From Thaumarchaeota archaeon UBA160 (GTDB lineage: Archaea; Thermoproteota; Nitrososphaeria; Conexivisphaerales; UBA164): a stretch of 15,608 nt of DNA. Shown here piece after piece: positions 5,552 to 13,494 of this stretch (the stretch's first letter is position 1; each line of letters begins with the position of its first letter). The translations under genes were made by a program, and so were the position numbers. Location of the stretch: NCBI GenBank assembly GCA_002506605.1, contig DAXX01000006.1, positions 1 to 15,608 of the forward strand, in the 5' to 3' direction. The notes under the pieces were generated by a model. That model searched no databases. It saw only the letters and a program-made list of their open reading frames with translations, and was not told the DNA's origin.

Positions 5552-8212
5552 ATGGATAAGGAAAGCTTAAGGAGAGAGTTTTCTGAAAAGCATCCCGAAC
5601 TTTACCAAGTTGATCTTTTTAAGCAGAAAGGCTTCATCAGAAAAAAGTGCAAGCGGTGCGGCAGGTACTTCTGGACCCTAGACGAGAAAAGGGAGTACTG
5701 TCCAAACCAGCCATGTTCAAAGTATGAATTCATAAAAAACCCTTCCGGCAAAAAGCTAGACTACGTGAAAATGTGGGAAGAGGTGAAAAACTTCTTTGTG
5801 GAAAACGGGCATCAGTACGTCAGAAGGTATCCTGTAGTCGCGCGCTGGAGGGATGACCTTTACTTTACCGTTGCTTCAATAATTGATTTTCAAAGGGTTG
5901 AGGAAGGAAAGATAATATTTGACTTTCCTGCAAACCCGCTCATCGTGCCTCAGATGAGCCTCAGGTTCAATGACATAGCTAACGTAGGGCTAACTGGCAG
6001 GCATTATACATCTTTCTGCATGATAGGACAGCATGCCTTGGCTAACGAAAAAGGGTACTGGAAAGACAGGACCATACAGCTCGATTTTGATCTTCTTACG
6101 AAAAGGTTGGGCATACCAGAGGAGGAGGTTGTCTTTGTAGAAGATGTATGGCTTGGCTATGGGGCTTTTGGCTATTCTCTTGAATATTTTGTAAAGAACC
6201 TAGAACTTGGCAACGCTGTATTTACTGAGTTTGAAGGTTCACCATCAAGCTATACAAGGTTCTCGCCACCTGTGGTTGATATGGGCGCTGGACTTGAAAG
6301 GTTCGTATGGCTGTCTTATGGGACGCCGACAAGCTACGAAGCTGTTTTTGAAAGCGTGCTAGAAAAGTTGAGGAGCTCTTTAGAGTTTGACCTTCACGAG
6401 GAATACGCTTCGTCGTTTTACAAAACTGCAGGCGAGATGGATTTCTCTGAAGGCGATACTGTTGAGAGCCTCTATTCTAAGCTAAACATACCGGAAGAAA
6501 AGATACAGGATATAATGAAGCTCAAGGACATCTTCATACTTCTTGATCATTCAAGAACGCTTCTCTTCGCTCTGAGCGATGGACAGCTGCCGAGCAACGT
6601 TGGCGGAGGATACAACTTAAGGGTAGTGCTCAGGCGTATGTTAGACATCATAAAGAAAAGAAAGTGGAACATTTCTATCTTTGAGCTCATGAAGTTGCAC
6701 GCTGAGTATCTCAAGCCTATGTACCCTGAACTCACAGAAAACATAGACAGGCTTCAGGAAGTTGTTGAAGTAGAAGAGCAAAAATATGAAAGGACGCTGC
6801 AGACAGCTGAAAAGGTGCTCTCCTCGTATAGAAACAAAAGGCTGGACGTCAATGAAGCTGCAAAACTTTACGAATCAAACGGAATAACGCCTGAAGTGCT
6901 CAGAGAAAAGGGGCTCATAGACTTTGATCCTTCAGAAGTTTACAACTATGTTGCTGGGAAACACATAAACCCAAGAACAGAAAACATAAAGCCCGCTTTT
7001 AACCCTCTGGGCCTTCCTAAAACGGAGCAGCTGTACTACGACAGAAGCATTGTAGAGTTTGAGGCAAAAATCTTAAAGATAGAAAACGGTTATGTGATAC
7101 TTGACAGGACCGCCTTTTATCCAAGATCAGGCGGGCAAGAACCAGATCACGGCGAGCTCAATGGCGTTAAGGTCATTGACGTGATAAAGATTTCAGATGT
7201 TATAGGCCATAAGGTGGAAGAACCTTCCCATTTTAGTGTGGGTGATAAAGTAAGGGGAAAGATCGATCTAAAGAGAAGGGAAGCATTGATGAGGCACCAT
7301 ACAGCAACGCACATAATAAACGCAGCGGCAAGGTCTGTGCTTGGACCCTGGGTTTGGCAGCATTCTGCGTTTAAAGAGGAAAATTATGCCAGGATAGACA
7401 TTACTCACCATTCTCCGATAAGCGAGGAACAGCTAAAGCAGATAGAAATGCTTGCAAACCAGATAGTGCAGAAGAACGTCAGGGTTGAGAAGCTCCTTTT
7501 ATCTAGAACCGAAGCTGAAAGTAAGTTTGGTTTCAGAATATATCAAGGCGGCGCAGTTCCCGGAAATATGCTCAGAATACTTAAGATAGGCGATTATGAT
7601 GTTGAAGCTTGCGGCGGAACCCATTGTGATTGGACAGGAGAAATAGGTCTCATTAAGATAACCAACGTCGACAGGATTCAAGATGGTGTGGACAGGATAG
7701 AGTTTGTAGCTGGAGAACCGGCTGTAAAGTATGTTCAATCAATGTACGCAACCTTTACGGATCTCAAGAAGGCTTTAAACGCTCCGGACATAAGTTCAGT
7801 TCATACATATATAGAGGAAAAGATCAAAGAACTAGAAGATGTAAGGAACAGGCACAGGGAAGTTCTCAAAAAGTATGCTGTAGCTCTCGGGAGCTCTGAA
7901 AAAGGTAGGTTTGTGCTGATAGATGACAGCAACATAGACAAGGACGATGCAGTGATCATGGGCGACATCATAGTAAACAGCTTCGGCAAGAGGTTCATTT
8001 GGTTAAAGCGCAACGAGAAAGGCTACCTATACCTTATAATGGTTCCAAAAGAGAGGTCTGATGAAGCTAAAGCTTATGTAAGCCTGCTTTCTGAAAAATG
8101 TGGCGGCAGCGGCGGTTCAAAGAACAATGTAGCGCAGGGTTTCGTGAAATGCGATGAAGATACTTTGAAGGAGATAATCATGTCGTTTCATGAGAAAGAC
8201 AGTAACGCTTAA
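5552..8212 (+). CDS. alaS: Alanyl-tRNA synthetase, archaeal type
   Basis: 886 aa, full length. It attaches alanine to tRNA-Ala and hydrolyses mischarged Ser- or Gly-tRNA-Ala. The N-terminal extension carries four cysteines (C33, C36, C50, C55) that look like a zinc site, a feature of archaeal AlaRS. The class II catalytic core runs from about 70 to 270, with motif 2 around FPANPLIVPQMSLRFND (125-141) and motif 3 in DMGAGLERFVW (243-253). The editing domain has H583-x3-H587 in HTATH and C687/H691 in ACGGTHC, the standard zinc-binding deacylase set. The C-terminal C-Ala domain is present, with the Gly-rich CGGSGGSKNNVAQG loop and a final helix. It is probably a single-gene unit under the TATA box at 5515; its stop codon overlaps the promoter of the SRP RNA. 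Confidence 0.97.
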   Translation: MDKESLRREFSEKHPELYQVDLFKQKGFIRKKCKRCGRYFWTLDEKREYCPNQPCSKYEFIKNPSGKKLDYVKMWEEVKNFFVENGHQYVRRYPVVARWRDDLYFTVASIIDFQRVEEGKIIFDFPANPLIVPQMSLRFNDIANVGLTGRHYTSFCMIGQHALANEKGYWKDRTIQLDFDLLTKRLGIPEEEVVFVEDVWLGYGAFGYSLEYFVKNLELGNAVFTEFEGSPSSYTRFSPPVVDMGAGLERFVWLSYGTPTSYEAVFESVLEKLRSSLEFDLHEEYASSFYKTAGEMDFSEGDTVESLYSKLNIPEEKIQDIMKLKDIFILLDHSRTLLFALSDGQLPSNVGGGYNLRVVLRRMLDIIKKRKWNISIFELMKLHAEYLKPMYPELTENIDRLQEVVEVEEQKYERTLQTAEKVLSSYRNKRLDVNEAAKLYESNGITPEVLREKGLIDFDPSEVYNYVAGKHINPRTENIKPAFNPLGLPKTEQLYYDRSIVEFEAKILKIENGYVILDRTAFYPRSGGQEPDHGELNGVKVIDVIKISDVIGHKVEEPSHFSVGDKVRGKIDLKRREALMRHHTATHIINAAARSVLGPWVWQHSAFKEENYARIDITHHSPISEEQLKQIEMLANQIVQKNVRVEKLLLSRTEAESKFGFRIYQGGAVPGNMLRILKIGDYDVEACGGTHCDWTGEIGLIKITNVDRIQDGVDRIEFVAGEPAVKYVQSMYATFTDLKKALNAPDISSVHTYIEEKIKELEDVRNRHREVLKKYAVALGSSEKGRFVLIDDSNIDKDDAVIMGDIIVNSFGKRFIWLKRNEKGYLYLIMVPKERSDEAKAYVSLLSEKCGGSGGSKNNVAQGFVKCDEDTLKEIIMSFHEKDSNA

Positions 8213-8214
8213 AG
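8208..8214 (+). promoter_or_regulatory. SRP RNA promoter (TATA box over the alaS stop codon)
   Basis: CTTAAAG is centred about 26 bp before the 5' end of the SRP RNA helix at 8238, the canonical archaeal spacing. The box includes the alaS TAA (8210-8212), so the RNA can be transcribed on its own as well as by read-through. Confidence 0.5.
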
Positions 8215-8237
8215 CAAAATAGTGAAAACAAAGTATT

Positions 8238-8551
8238 GGCGGCGGGTAGGGCTGGGGGGTTAGCCGTCCCCCTTTCCCGAAACCGGCTGTATGCGGGAGC
8301 CAGAAAAAGGCAGGTTAAAACCAGGAGCTGAAAAGGGTTAACGCGTGCCAATGGCGTGAAAGGGCGCCGGCATGGGCCACCTTGGCGCTATCTTGATCCG
8401 AAGGGATCAGGTAAGCGCCAATCGCCGAAACGGGTCAGGCCCGGGAGGGAGCAGCCCTAAGGCGAGAAAGGGGCGCCATGTCGTCACCGCCCTAGACCGT
8501 AGGCACGCGAGCGCTCTTTTTAGCTCCTGGGGATACCTGCCGGCCGCCGCC
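8238..8551 (+). ncRNA. ffs: SRP RNA (archaeal 7S RNA)
   Basis: A GC-rich block of about 314 nt in AT-rich surroundings. The ends pair: GGCGGCGG at 8238-8245 with CCGCCGCC at 8544-8551, which closes the molecule in the archaeal manner (helix 1). The S domain contains the invariant helix 8 segment from 8434: GTCAGG, CCC-GGGA-GGG with a GNRA-type tetraloop, then AGCAGCC, the asymmetric and symmetric loops bound by SRP54. A helix 6-like hairpin with GGGCCACC lies near 8374. The 5' Alu-like part (8245-8300) has the paired GGCTGGGGGGTTAGCC / GTCCCCC loops. The RNA scaffolds SRP54 and SRP19 and brings ribosomes translating membrane proteins to the Sec channel. The exact ends may differ by a few bases. 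Confidence 0.95.
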
Positions 8552-8556
8552 TTGTC

Positions 8557-8561
8557 TTTTT
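8557..8561 (+). terminator. T-run terminator of SRP RNA
   Basis: TTTTT begins 5 nt after the closing strand of the terminal helix, a simple archaeal-type termination signal. Confidence 0.45.
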
Positions 8562-8574
8562 AGCCAGATTCGAC

Positions 8575-8588
8575 ATATTTATAAATAT
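8575..8588 (+). promoter_or_regulatory. Palindromic TATA box of leuS
   Basis: ATATTTATAAATAT is a perfect 14-bp palindrome centred about 27 bp before the leuS ATG at 8609, fitting leaderless transcription. It lies just downstream of the SRP RNA T-run, so leuS can be expressed independently. Confidence 0.55.
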
Positions 8589-8608
8589 AAGATAGTTAAA
8601 TTGAAAAG

Positions 8609-11362
8609 ATGAGTAACAGCGCGGAAGAAGAGTGGGTCAAGAAATGGGAAAGCTTGAGGATCTTTGAGGCTGAAGTTGATAGATCAAAAAATAAAGTGTT
8701 TGTAACCTTTCCAATACCTTATATGAACGGTCCGCTTCATTTAGGGCACGCCTTTACAGCTTCAAGGGTAGACAGCTACGCAAAGTTCAAGAAGCTGCAC
8801 GGGTTCAACGTTCTCTTCCCTCAAGGATGGCACTGGACAGGGCAGCCGATAGTCTCAGCAGCGGATAGGCTTGCAAAAGGTGACGAGACGATGGTAAAGG
8901 AGTTCAGGGAAATAGACAAGGTTCCTGAGGATATTCTTGAAAAGTTTAAAGATCCAGTTTTCATGGCAAGGTACTATACAGATAGGAACAGGCAGGCAAT
9001 GAAGAAGCTGGGGCTAGGGATCGACTGGAGGAGGGAGTTTAACACAACAAGCTACGATCCAAGGTTTTCAAGCTTTATAGAATGGCAGTTCTTAACCTTA
9101 AGGGAGAAAGGTTACATTACTAAGGGTTCACACCCCGTTGTCTGGTGCCCTAGGGACAAATCTCCTGTAGGAGATCATGACAGGTTGCAGGGTGAAGGCG
9201 TTTATCCTGTGGAGTTCAGGCTTATATTTTTTAAACTTAAGGGTGAGGATTCTTATCTTGTTGCCTCCACGCTGAGGCCCGAAACTATCTTCGGGGTTAC
9301 AAACGTATGGGTTGGTCCAGATTTAACATATGTAAAGGCTAAAATTAACGGCAAGATATGGATCGTCGGTAAGAGCGCTGTAGAAAGGCTTAAGGATCAA
9401 CTGTTCGAAGTGGAGGTAGTTTCTGAGATACAAGGAAAAGATCTAGTTGGAAAGGAAGTTTTAGCTCCGCTTATAAATAAAGAGGTTCCTGTGCTGCCTG
9501 CAAACTTTATTGATCCAGAAATAGGGACAGCCGTCGTATACAGCGTCCCTGCACACGCTCCTTATGACTACTTAGCTCTCAGAGATCTGCAGAAAATAGG
9601 TTATGAAGGAGCAAAGGGGCTTAAACCAATAAGCATTATTAGAGTTGAAGGCTACGGAGACTACCCTGCTGTTGAGGAGGTTGAAAAGCTTAAAATAAAG
9701 GACCAGAACGATCAGAAGGCTGATTTGGCTACAAAGAACATATATTCAGCAGAATTCAGGAAAGGCGTTCTTAAAGAAAACTGCGGAGAGTTTGCGGGAC
9801 TTTCAGTTAACGCCGCCAGGAAGCTAGTTTACGAAAAGCTAGAGGAGATCGGGCTGGCATCAACAATGTGGGAGCTTCCTGAGCCTGTTATTTGCAGGTG
9901 CACCGCAAGATGCCATGTGAAGATACTTCAGGATCAATGGTTTCTTAAATATTCTGATGAAGAGTGGAAAGAAAAGGCAAGAGAATGCGTTAGAGCAATG
10001 AACATATTCCCTGAAGAGGCAAGGCAGTGGTTCCTTGACGTCATAGATTGGCTGAACGACTACCCTTGTGCTAGGCAGAGCGGGTTAGGAACCCCGCTTC
10101 CGTGGGATAAGAATTGGCTTGTTGAAACGCTTAGCGATTCTACAGTTTATATGGCTTACTACACCATAGCCCACAGGTTGAAAAAATACAGACCTGAGCA
10201 GCTTAGAAAGGAGCTTTATGATTATGTATTCTTCGGAAAGGGCGAACCCTCTGACGTTTCTTCTTTAACAGGTATACCTGAAGATGAGCTTGAAGCTATG
10301 AGGGATGAGTTTCTGTACTGGTATCCAGTAGACCTGAGGGTCTCCGCAAAAGAGCTCGTACCTAACCATTTAACGTTCTTTATATTCCATCATGTTGCAC
10401 TCTTTGAAAAAAAGTTCTGGCCAAAGGCAATAGGGGTCAACGGGATGCTGAGGGTTGAAGGTGAAAAGATGTCAAAATCAAAGGGCAACGTTATAACTAT
10501 AGAAGATGGCATAAAGGAATTCGGAGCCGACGCTTTAAGGATTGCGCTCCTGAGCAGCTCAGAATATATGGACGATGCGAATTTCAAGAAAGAATACGCT
10601 AGATCAATCAAAGAAAGGATAGAAAGACTAATTCAAGATATAAGACAGGATATTAGCTCTTCTTCTGAAGCTGATCTCAGCTCTTATGATATATGGCTCA
10701 TTAACAACGCTTCAAAGGTCTCAAAGGACATAGAGCAAAACATGGAGAAGATGAACGTTAAAATTTCGGTAACCCAGGCTTTCTTTATTATGGAAAACGC
10801 TTACAGAGAGTACAAAAAGTACGTTAACGGAAAGCTGAACCTTTCAGTCATTAAAGATTTTGTAAAATACTGGTCTATAATGTTGGCGCCCTTCGTTCCA
10901 TTTACAGCGGAAGAAATATACAGGATTGTAGGAGAAAAAAGTAGCGTTTTCCTCGAAGCCTGGCCATCAAAAATTCCATACGATGAAATTGTGGATGTTG
11001 AAATAGAGCTGGTCAACAGGCTTGTTGGAGACATAAAGGAAGTGCTAAAGCTGATAAAAAGCAAGCCAACTAAGCTAACTGTTTTTGTCGTTGACAAGGG
11101 TGAAGCCGAAAAAATATCTGAAGGAAATGCCGAAAAAGACAAAATAAACAGGTTCATGAAACTTAAGGTTTCTATGCCTGACTTGATAAAAGGTTATGTT
11201 GGAAAGGTTGATGAAAAAGAGATATACATAAAGCACATAGAATATATTAAAAGACAGGCAGGCATTCACGTTGAGGTCAAAAACGTAAGCGAAGCTGGCC
11301 CTGATGAAATGCAAAGAGCAAAGAACGCCTTGCCTTTTAAGCCAGCGCTGGTGTTCAAATAG
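8609..11362 (+). CDS. leuS: Leucyl-tRNA synthetase, archaeal/eukaryotic type
   Basis: 917 aa, full length for the archaeal form. It charges tRNA-Leu with leucine. The class I signature is PLHLGH with H44 and H47, and the second signature is KMSKS at 620-624. The inserted CP1 editing domain (about 170-470) has the threonine-rich segment STLRPET (220-226) and the conserved editing aspartate D320 in APYDYLA. C180 in VVWCPRD and the CRCTARCH stretch after the editing domain are probably metal-binding. The C-terminal anticodon-binding and archaeal tail domains follow after about 690. The start is the first ATG, 7-8 codons before the WVKKWE helix that opens the family. The downstream gene has its own promoter. 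Confidence 0.97.
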   Translation: MSNSAEEEWVKKWESLRIFEAEVDRSKNKVFVTFPIPYMNGPLHLGHAFTASRVDSYAKFKKLHGFNVLFPQGWHWTGQPIVSAADRLAKGDETMVKEFREIDKVPEDILEKFKDPVFMARYYTDRNRQAMKKLGLGIDWRREFNTTSYDPRFSSFIEWQFLTLREKGYITKGSHPVVWCPRDKSPVGDHDRLQGEGVYPVEFRLIFFKLKGEDSYLVASTLRPETIFGVTNVWVGPDLTYVKAKINGKIWIVGKSAVERLKDQLFEVEVVSEIQGKDLVGKEVLAPLINKEVPVLPANFIDPEIGTAVVYSVPAHAPYDYLALRDLQKIGYEGAKGLKPISIIRVEGYGDYPAVEEVEKLKIKDQNDQKADLATKNIYSAEFRKGVLKENCGEFAGLSVNAARKLVYEKLEEIGLASTMWELPEPVICRCTARCHVKILQDQWFLKYSDEEWKEKARECVRAMNIFPEEARQWFLDVIDWLNDYPCARQSGLGTPLPWDKNWLVETLSDSTVYMAYYTIAHRLKKYRPEQLRKELYDYVFFGKGEPSDVSSLTGIPEDELEAMRDEFLYWYPVDLRVSAKELVPNHLTFFIFHHVALFEKKFWPKAIGVNGMLRVEGEKMSKSKGNVITIEDGIKEFGADALRIALLSSSEYMDDANFKKEYARSIKERIERLIQDIRQDISSSSEADLSSYDIWLINNASKVSKDIEQNMEKMNVKISVTQAFFIMENAYREYKKYVNGKLNLSVIKDFVKYWSIMLAPFVPFTAEEIYRIVGEKSSVFLEAWPSKIPYDEIVDVEIELVNRLVGDIKEVLKLIKSKPTKLTVFVVDKGEAEKISEGNAEKDKINRFMKLKVSMPDLIKGYVGKVDEKEIYIKHIEYIKRQAGIHVEVKNVSEAGPDEMQRAKNALPFKPALVFK

Positions 11363-11380
11363 ATCTGGCTTGAGAGTTAA

Positions 11381-11390
11381 GTATAAATAT
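11381..11390 (+). promoter_or_regulatory. TATA box of the LSm/eL37 operon
   Basis: GTATAAATAT, centred 27-28 bp before the LSm ATG, supports a leaderless mRNA starting close to 11412. Confidence 0.55.
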
Positions 11391-11413
11391 ACGGCATATT
11401 TATCTTCACTGTC

Positions 11414-11656
11414 ATGTCAGAGTTTAATAGGGATATAACGATAAAGGTACTTTCAGACAGCTTACACAAACAGGTATTAATAAGGCTAAAGGGAGGCAAA
11501 AGAATAAGAGGAAGCTTAGAGGGTTTTGACCAGCACATGAACCTTTTGCTGAACAACGGAGAGGAGCTACAGGACGATGGTTCCTTTAAGCAGCTTGGGT
11601 CTGTAATTATAAGGGGGGACAACGTCATACTTATATCTCCGATCAAAGAATCTTAA
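11414..11656 (+). CDS. Sm-like archaeal protein (SmAP/LSm)
   Basis: 80 aa, the length of a minimal archaeal Sm protein. The Sm1 motif spans about 14-48 with GFDQHMNLLL (37-46), where D39 and N43 are the RNA-contacting positions. The Sm2 motif is GSVIIRGDNVILI (62-74), with the conserved RGD at 67-69. Such proteins form heptameric rings that bind U-rich RNA and act in RNA processing and turnover. Both ends of the protein are short, with a four-residue tail after the last strand. It is followed after 24 nt by the eL37 gene; LSm next to eL37 is a well-known archaeal gene pair, so they are probably co-transcribed from the TATA box at 11381. Confidence 0.95.
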   Translation: MSEFNRDITIKVLSDSLHKQVLIRLKGGKRIRGSLEGFDQHMNLLLNNGEELQDDGSFKQLGSVIIRGDNVILISPIKES

Positions 11657-11669
11657 TGTAAATAGCAAA

Positions 11670-11676
11670 GGTGGTG
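11670..11676 (+). promoter_or_regulatory. Shine-Dalgarno of eL37 (GGTGGTG)
   Basis: GGTGGTG ends 4 nt before the eL37 ATG, in the 24-nt gap after LSm. A strong ribosome-binding site on an internal operon gene contrasts with the leaderless first genes. Confidence 0.6.
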
Positions 11677-11680
11677 TCCG

Positions 11681-11842
11681 ATGAAGGGCACCACAAGCAT
11701 GGGCAAAAAGAAGCACAGAATTTTGCATGGTTTTTGCCGAAGGTGTGGAAAGAAATCATACAACTTGGTTAAGCACTATTGCTCTCACTGCGGTTATGGA
11801 ATCACACCAAAGATAAGGAGGTATTCATTTATCAAACGCTGA
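11681..11842 (+). CDS. rpl37e: 50S ribosomal protein eL37
   Basis: 53 aa (MKGTTSMGKKKHRILHGFCR...). It is the small zinc-ribbon protein of the large subunit. Two CxxC pairs, C19/C22 and C34/C37, bind zinc, and the HGFCRRCGKKSYNL and CSHCGYG stretches match archaeal and eukaryotic L37e. It is rich in Lys and Arg, as expected for a protein buried in 23S rRNA. Archaeal members are about 55-65 aa, so this one is complete though short at the C-terminus. It is preceded by a strong SD and forms an operon with LSm. Its last 11 nt overlap the 3' end of the convergent MFS gene. Confidence 0.95.
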   Translation: MKGTTSMGKKKHRILHGFCRRCGKKSYNLVKHYCSHCGYGITPKIRRYSFIKR

Positions 11843-13016
11843 TTTTTTGCTCTTTATTTTTTAAGGAAAGCAAGACAAAAACAGGGAAGGGGATCATGAG
11901 GAAAAATAAACCTCCGGTCCAGAACGCAAAATATGGATTTTTAAAAAAGTATAGGGAGCTACCAGCCATAGAACCTACGGCATATGAAAAGTAATAAACG
12001 CCATTAAGAGAACCAAAACCAGCTCCCCATTGTGCTGAAGGTATATACTTTGCAACTAGGTGCTGCATATAAATTGTCCAAACGCTCAAACCCAGAGCTT
12101 CAATTCCCCAAAGAAGGCTTAAAATTATAAGGTTCGGGGATATCGGAAGTAAGAAGGCTATCACAGAGCTGGTAATTGTTATGAAAGCTATTGATCTAGA
12201 TCTGGAAAATTTGTTTATAATGGGACCAGCTATCTTTGTGGAAATGAACCATCCAGCTCCTGCTGGAGCATAAGCCAGCATCAAAATTAAAGGCGTTGTC
12301 TTGTATTTTGTTACGACAAAAGGTACTATCATTGGGTATACCATACCTTGACCAATGCCAAGAAAGGCTGTTGAAGCAAGTATGAGCAGGTGTAACGCAA
12401 CATTATTAGATTCCATATTTTTGGATTCAAAATAGCTGATTCTTTCATGGCTTATCTTTGTTTTTACAACAAGAACAAGCGCTATAAGCATAATAAAGCT
12501 ATAAATCATAAAAGTCATTCTCAGAAAAAAGACATATTTGCCGCTGAGCTGGGAGCAGAGAAAAAATATGAAGCCTAGGAAAGCTCCAATGCCAGAACCT
12601 ATTATGCCATAATACATGAGTTCAGCATAAGCGTTTGCATCCTTGTAGCCTCCTGTAAAACCTACTAAGTACAGCATTGAAGCACTTATTATGCTTGAAG
12701 AAAACCCCATTAAAAAAACAGAAAAAAATATGAAAGGGATGCCAAAAATTGAAAAAGTAAAAAGTGCAAGAAAAAGCATAAAAAAGCCTGTAAATAGAGA
12801 CCTTTTAACGTTTGTCGCGCTGTTCAATGATTTAGAAAAAGGCATGAATGCTATCCATGATATATTATACATAGCATAAGCGATGCCTACATCAAGCGAA
12901 TTTCCTCCGAGATAAATTATGTAAAGCCCAAGTGCAAATTCAAATATTGCAAAATAAACGTTTGCGAACGCGTTCAGAAGCCTGAAGTCATTTAGATATC
13001 GTGCAAGATTTTTCAT
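11832..13016 (-). CDS. Divergent MFS permease, unknown substrate
   Basis: 394 aa from the ATG at 13016; a TTG codon immediately before it (13019) could also serve. There are about 12 hydrophobic helices with a central polar loop (about 194-206, containing SHERISYFESK), the usual MFS two-halves layout. The canonical motif A (GxxxDRxGR) is not conserved in the first loop, where only NSATNVKRSL is seen, so it belongs to a divergent branch, and the direction and substrate of transport cannot be told. Well-packed Gly-rich helices such as GIGQGMVYPMIVPF and the late AGFGSLNGVYYFSYAVGSMAG support a transporter. It has its own TATA-like box and shares its 3' end (11 nt) with eL37. It has no operon partner. 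Confidence 0.8.
   Translation of the reverse strand: MKNLARYLNDFRLLNAFANVYFAIFEFALGLYIIYLGGNSLDVGIAYAMYNISWIAFMPFSKSLNSATNVKRSLFTGFFMLFLALFTFSIFGIPFIFFSVFLMGFSSSIISASMLYLVGFTGGYKDANAYAELMYYGIIGSGIGAFLGFIFFLCSQLSGKYVFFLRMTFMIYSFIMLIALVLVVKTKISHERISYFESKNMESNNVALHLLILASTAFLGIGQGMVYPMIVPFVVTKYKTTPLILMLAYAPAGAGWFISTKIAGPIINKFSRSRSIAFITITSSVIAFLLPISPNLIILSLLWGIEALGLSVWTIYMQHLVAKYIPSAQWGAGFGSLNGVYYFSYAVGSMAGSSLYFFKNPYFAFWTGGLFFLMIPFPVFVLLSLKNKEQKISV
11843..11866 (+). terminator. T-rich tract after eL37
   Basis: Two T-runs (11843-11848 and about 11856-11862) follow the eL37 stop at once. They lie inside the last codons of the convergent MFS gene, so termination of the ribosomal operon would occur within that gene. 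Confidence 0.4.
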
Positions 13017-13042
13017 CAAGCGACCGTTTATATTATCAAAAA

Positions 13043-13052
13043 ATTATATTTT
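13043..13052 (-). promoter_or_regulatory. Putative TATA box of the divergent MFS gene
   Basis: On the minus strand this reads AAAATATAAT, centred near 13047, predicting transcription from about 13020, a few bases before the TTG/ATG starts. Confidence 0.35.
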
Positions 13053-13274
13053 AACTTGATGGATGGTTAAGAAGCTAAGGGTTCCTCTTATAATAGATGT
13101 ATATCGTTTTATAAAAAATGCTTTAAAAAGGCTTTGCAGACGATTCTTTTAGGATAAATGTCAAGATGTGAAAATAATGTAACGATCAGGCAGATGGAAA
13201 GTAAACTTTGCAAAGAATAAAGCATTAGAAGACAAAAATTTATGAGCAGAAGCTTTACAGAATGTACCTTCAGC

Positions 13275-13366
13275 ATTTATAATAAAGTATATGTGAACGT
13301 TAAAGAAGAAAAGGCTTGCGGAAGATCGCGCTTTATGTGTGTGAATTTATAGAATAAAGTCTATGT
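13275..13366 (+). repeat. Imperfect direct repeat of about 20-22 bp
   Basis: ATTTATAATAAAGTATATGT (13275-13294) recurs at 13345-13366 as ATTTATAG-AATAAAGT-C-TATGT, differing by a 2-nt insertion and one substitution, 70 bp apart start to start. The core AGAATAAAG also occurs exactly at 13214-13222. No function is evident. Confidence 0.4.
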
Positions 13367-13383
13367 AAGATGTAAAAAAACGA

Positions 13384-13397
13384 TTGTTAATTAACAA
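13384..13397. repeat. Perfect palindrome TTGTTAATTAACAA
   Basis: A 14-bp perfect palindrome about 110 bp upstream of the 127-aa gene. It could be a dimeric regulator site. AT-rich DNA yields some palindromes by chance. Confidence 0.45.
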
Positions 13398-13404
13398 AAA
13401 ATTT

Positions 13405-13420
13405 AAATATTATAATATTT
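13405..13420. repeat. Perfect palindrome AAATATTATAATATTT
   Basis: A 16-bp perfect palindrome 7 bp after the previous one. The pair makes a strongly AT-rich 37-bp segment, upstream of the TATA box at 13453. Confidence 0.45.
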
Positions 13421-13452
13421 TTTCCGTTTTATAAAATTTACAAAAAGTAACG

Positions 13453-13490
13453 TTTATAAACCCATAATGTTATACCTATAACGGTGTTAT
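13453..13490 (+). promoter_or_regulatory. Promoter with overlapping palindromes before the 127-aa gene
   Basis: TTTATAAA at 13453-13460 is a good TATA box predicting a start near 13482. Around that start, GTTATA-CC-TATAAC (13469-13482) and ATAAC-GGT-GTTAT (13478-13490) are two inverted repeats sharing the ATAAC half, so three half-sites alternate across the transcription start. This is a possible repressor operator. GGTG (13483-13486 or so) may act as a weak ribosome-binding site about 8 nt before the ATG. Confidence 0.45.
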
Positions 13491-13494
13491 TAAT

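Larger units (their letters stand above)
13017..13494. other. 478-nt AT-rich intergenic region without a convincing gene
   Basis: No tRNA, C/D-box RNA or recognisable protein was found. It holds the MFS promoter at the left, a TTTTATAAAAAA/GCTTTAAAAAGGC stretch near 13108-13130 that could be a rightward promoter, imperfect direct repeats (13275-13366), two perfect AT palindromes (13384-13420), and the promoter of the 127-aa gene at the right end. The only reading frames are 20, 36 and 55 codons with no supporting signals. Confidence 0.5.

Noticed and set aside
8372..8563. 63-codon plus-strand frame
   Set aside because: It lies wholly inside the SRP RNA, whose helix 8 and closing helix are clear.
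10801..11157. 118-codon minus-strand frame
   Set aside because: Serine/isoleucine-rich shadow antisense to the well-defined LeuRS C-terminal region.
11779..11994. 71-codon plus-strand frame
   Set aside because: It is an out-of-frame reading of eL37 and of the antisense strand of the MFS gene.
13109..13276. 55-codon hydrophobic minus-strand frame (Leu/Ile/Phe-rich)
   Set aside because: AT-rich DNA readily gives hydrophobic frames; no start signal and no family resemblance.
13242..13352. 36-codon plus-strand frame starting MSRSFTECTFS
   Set aside because: No TATA box or ribosome-binding site at a proper distance, no recognisable motif; a frame of this length is expected by chance.
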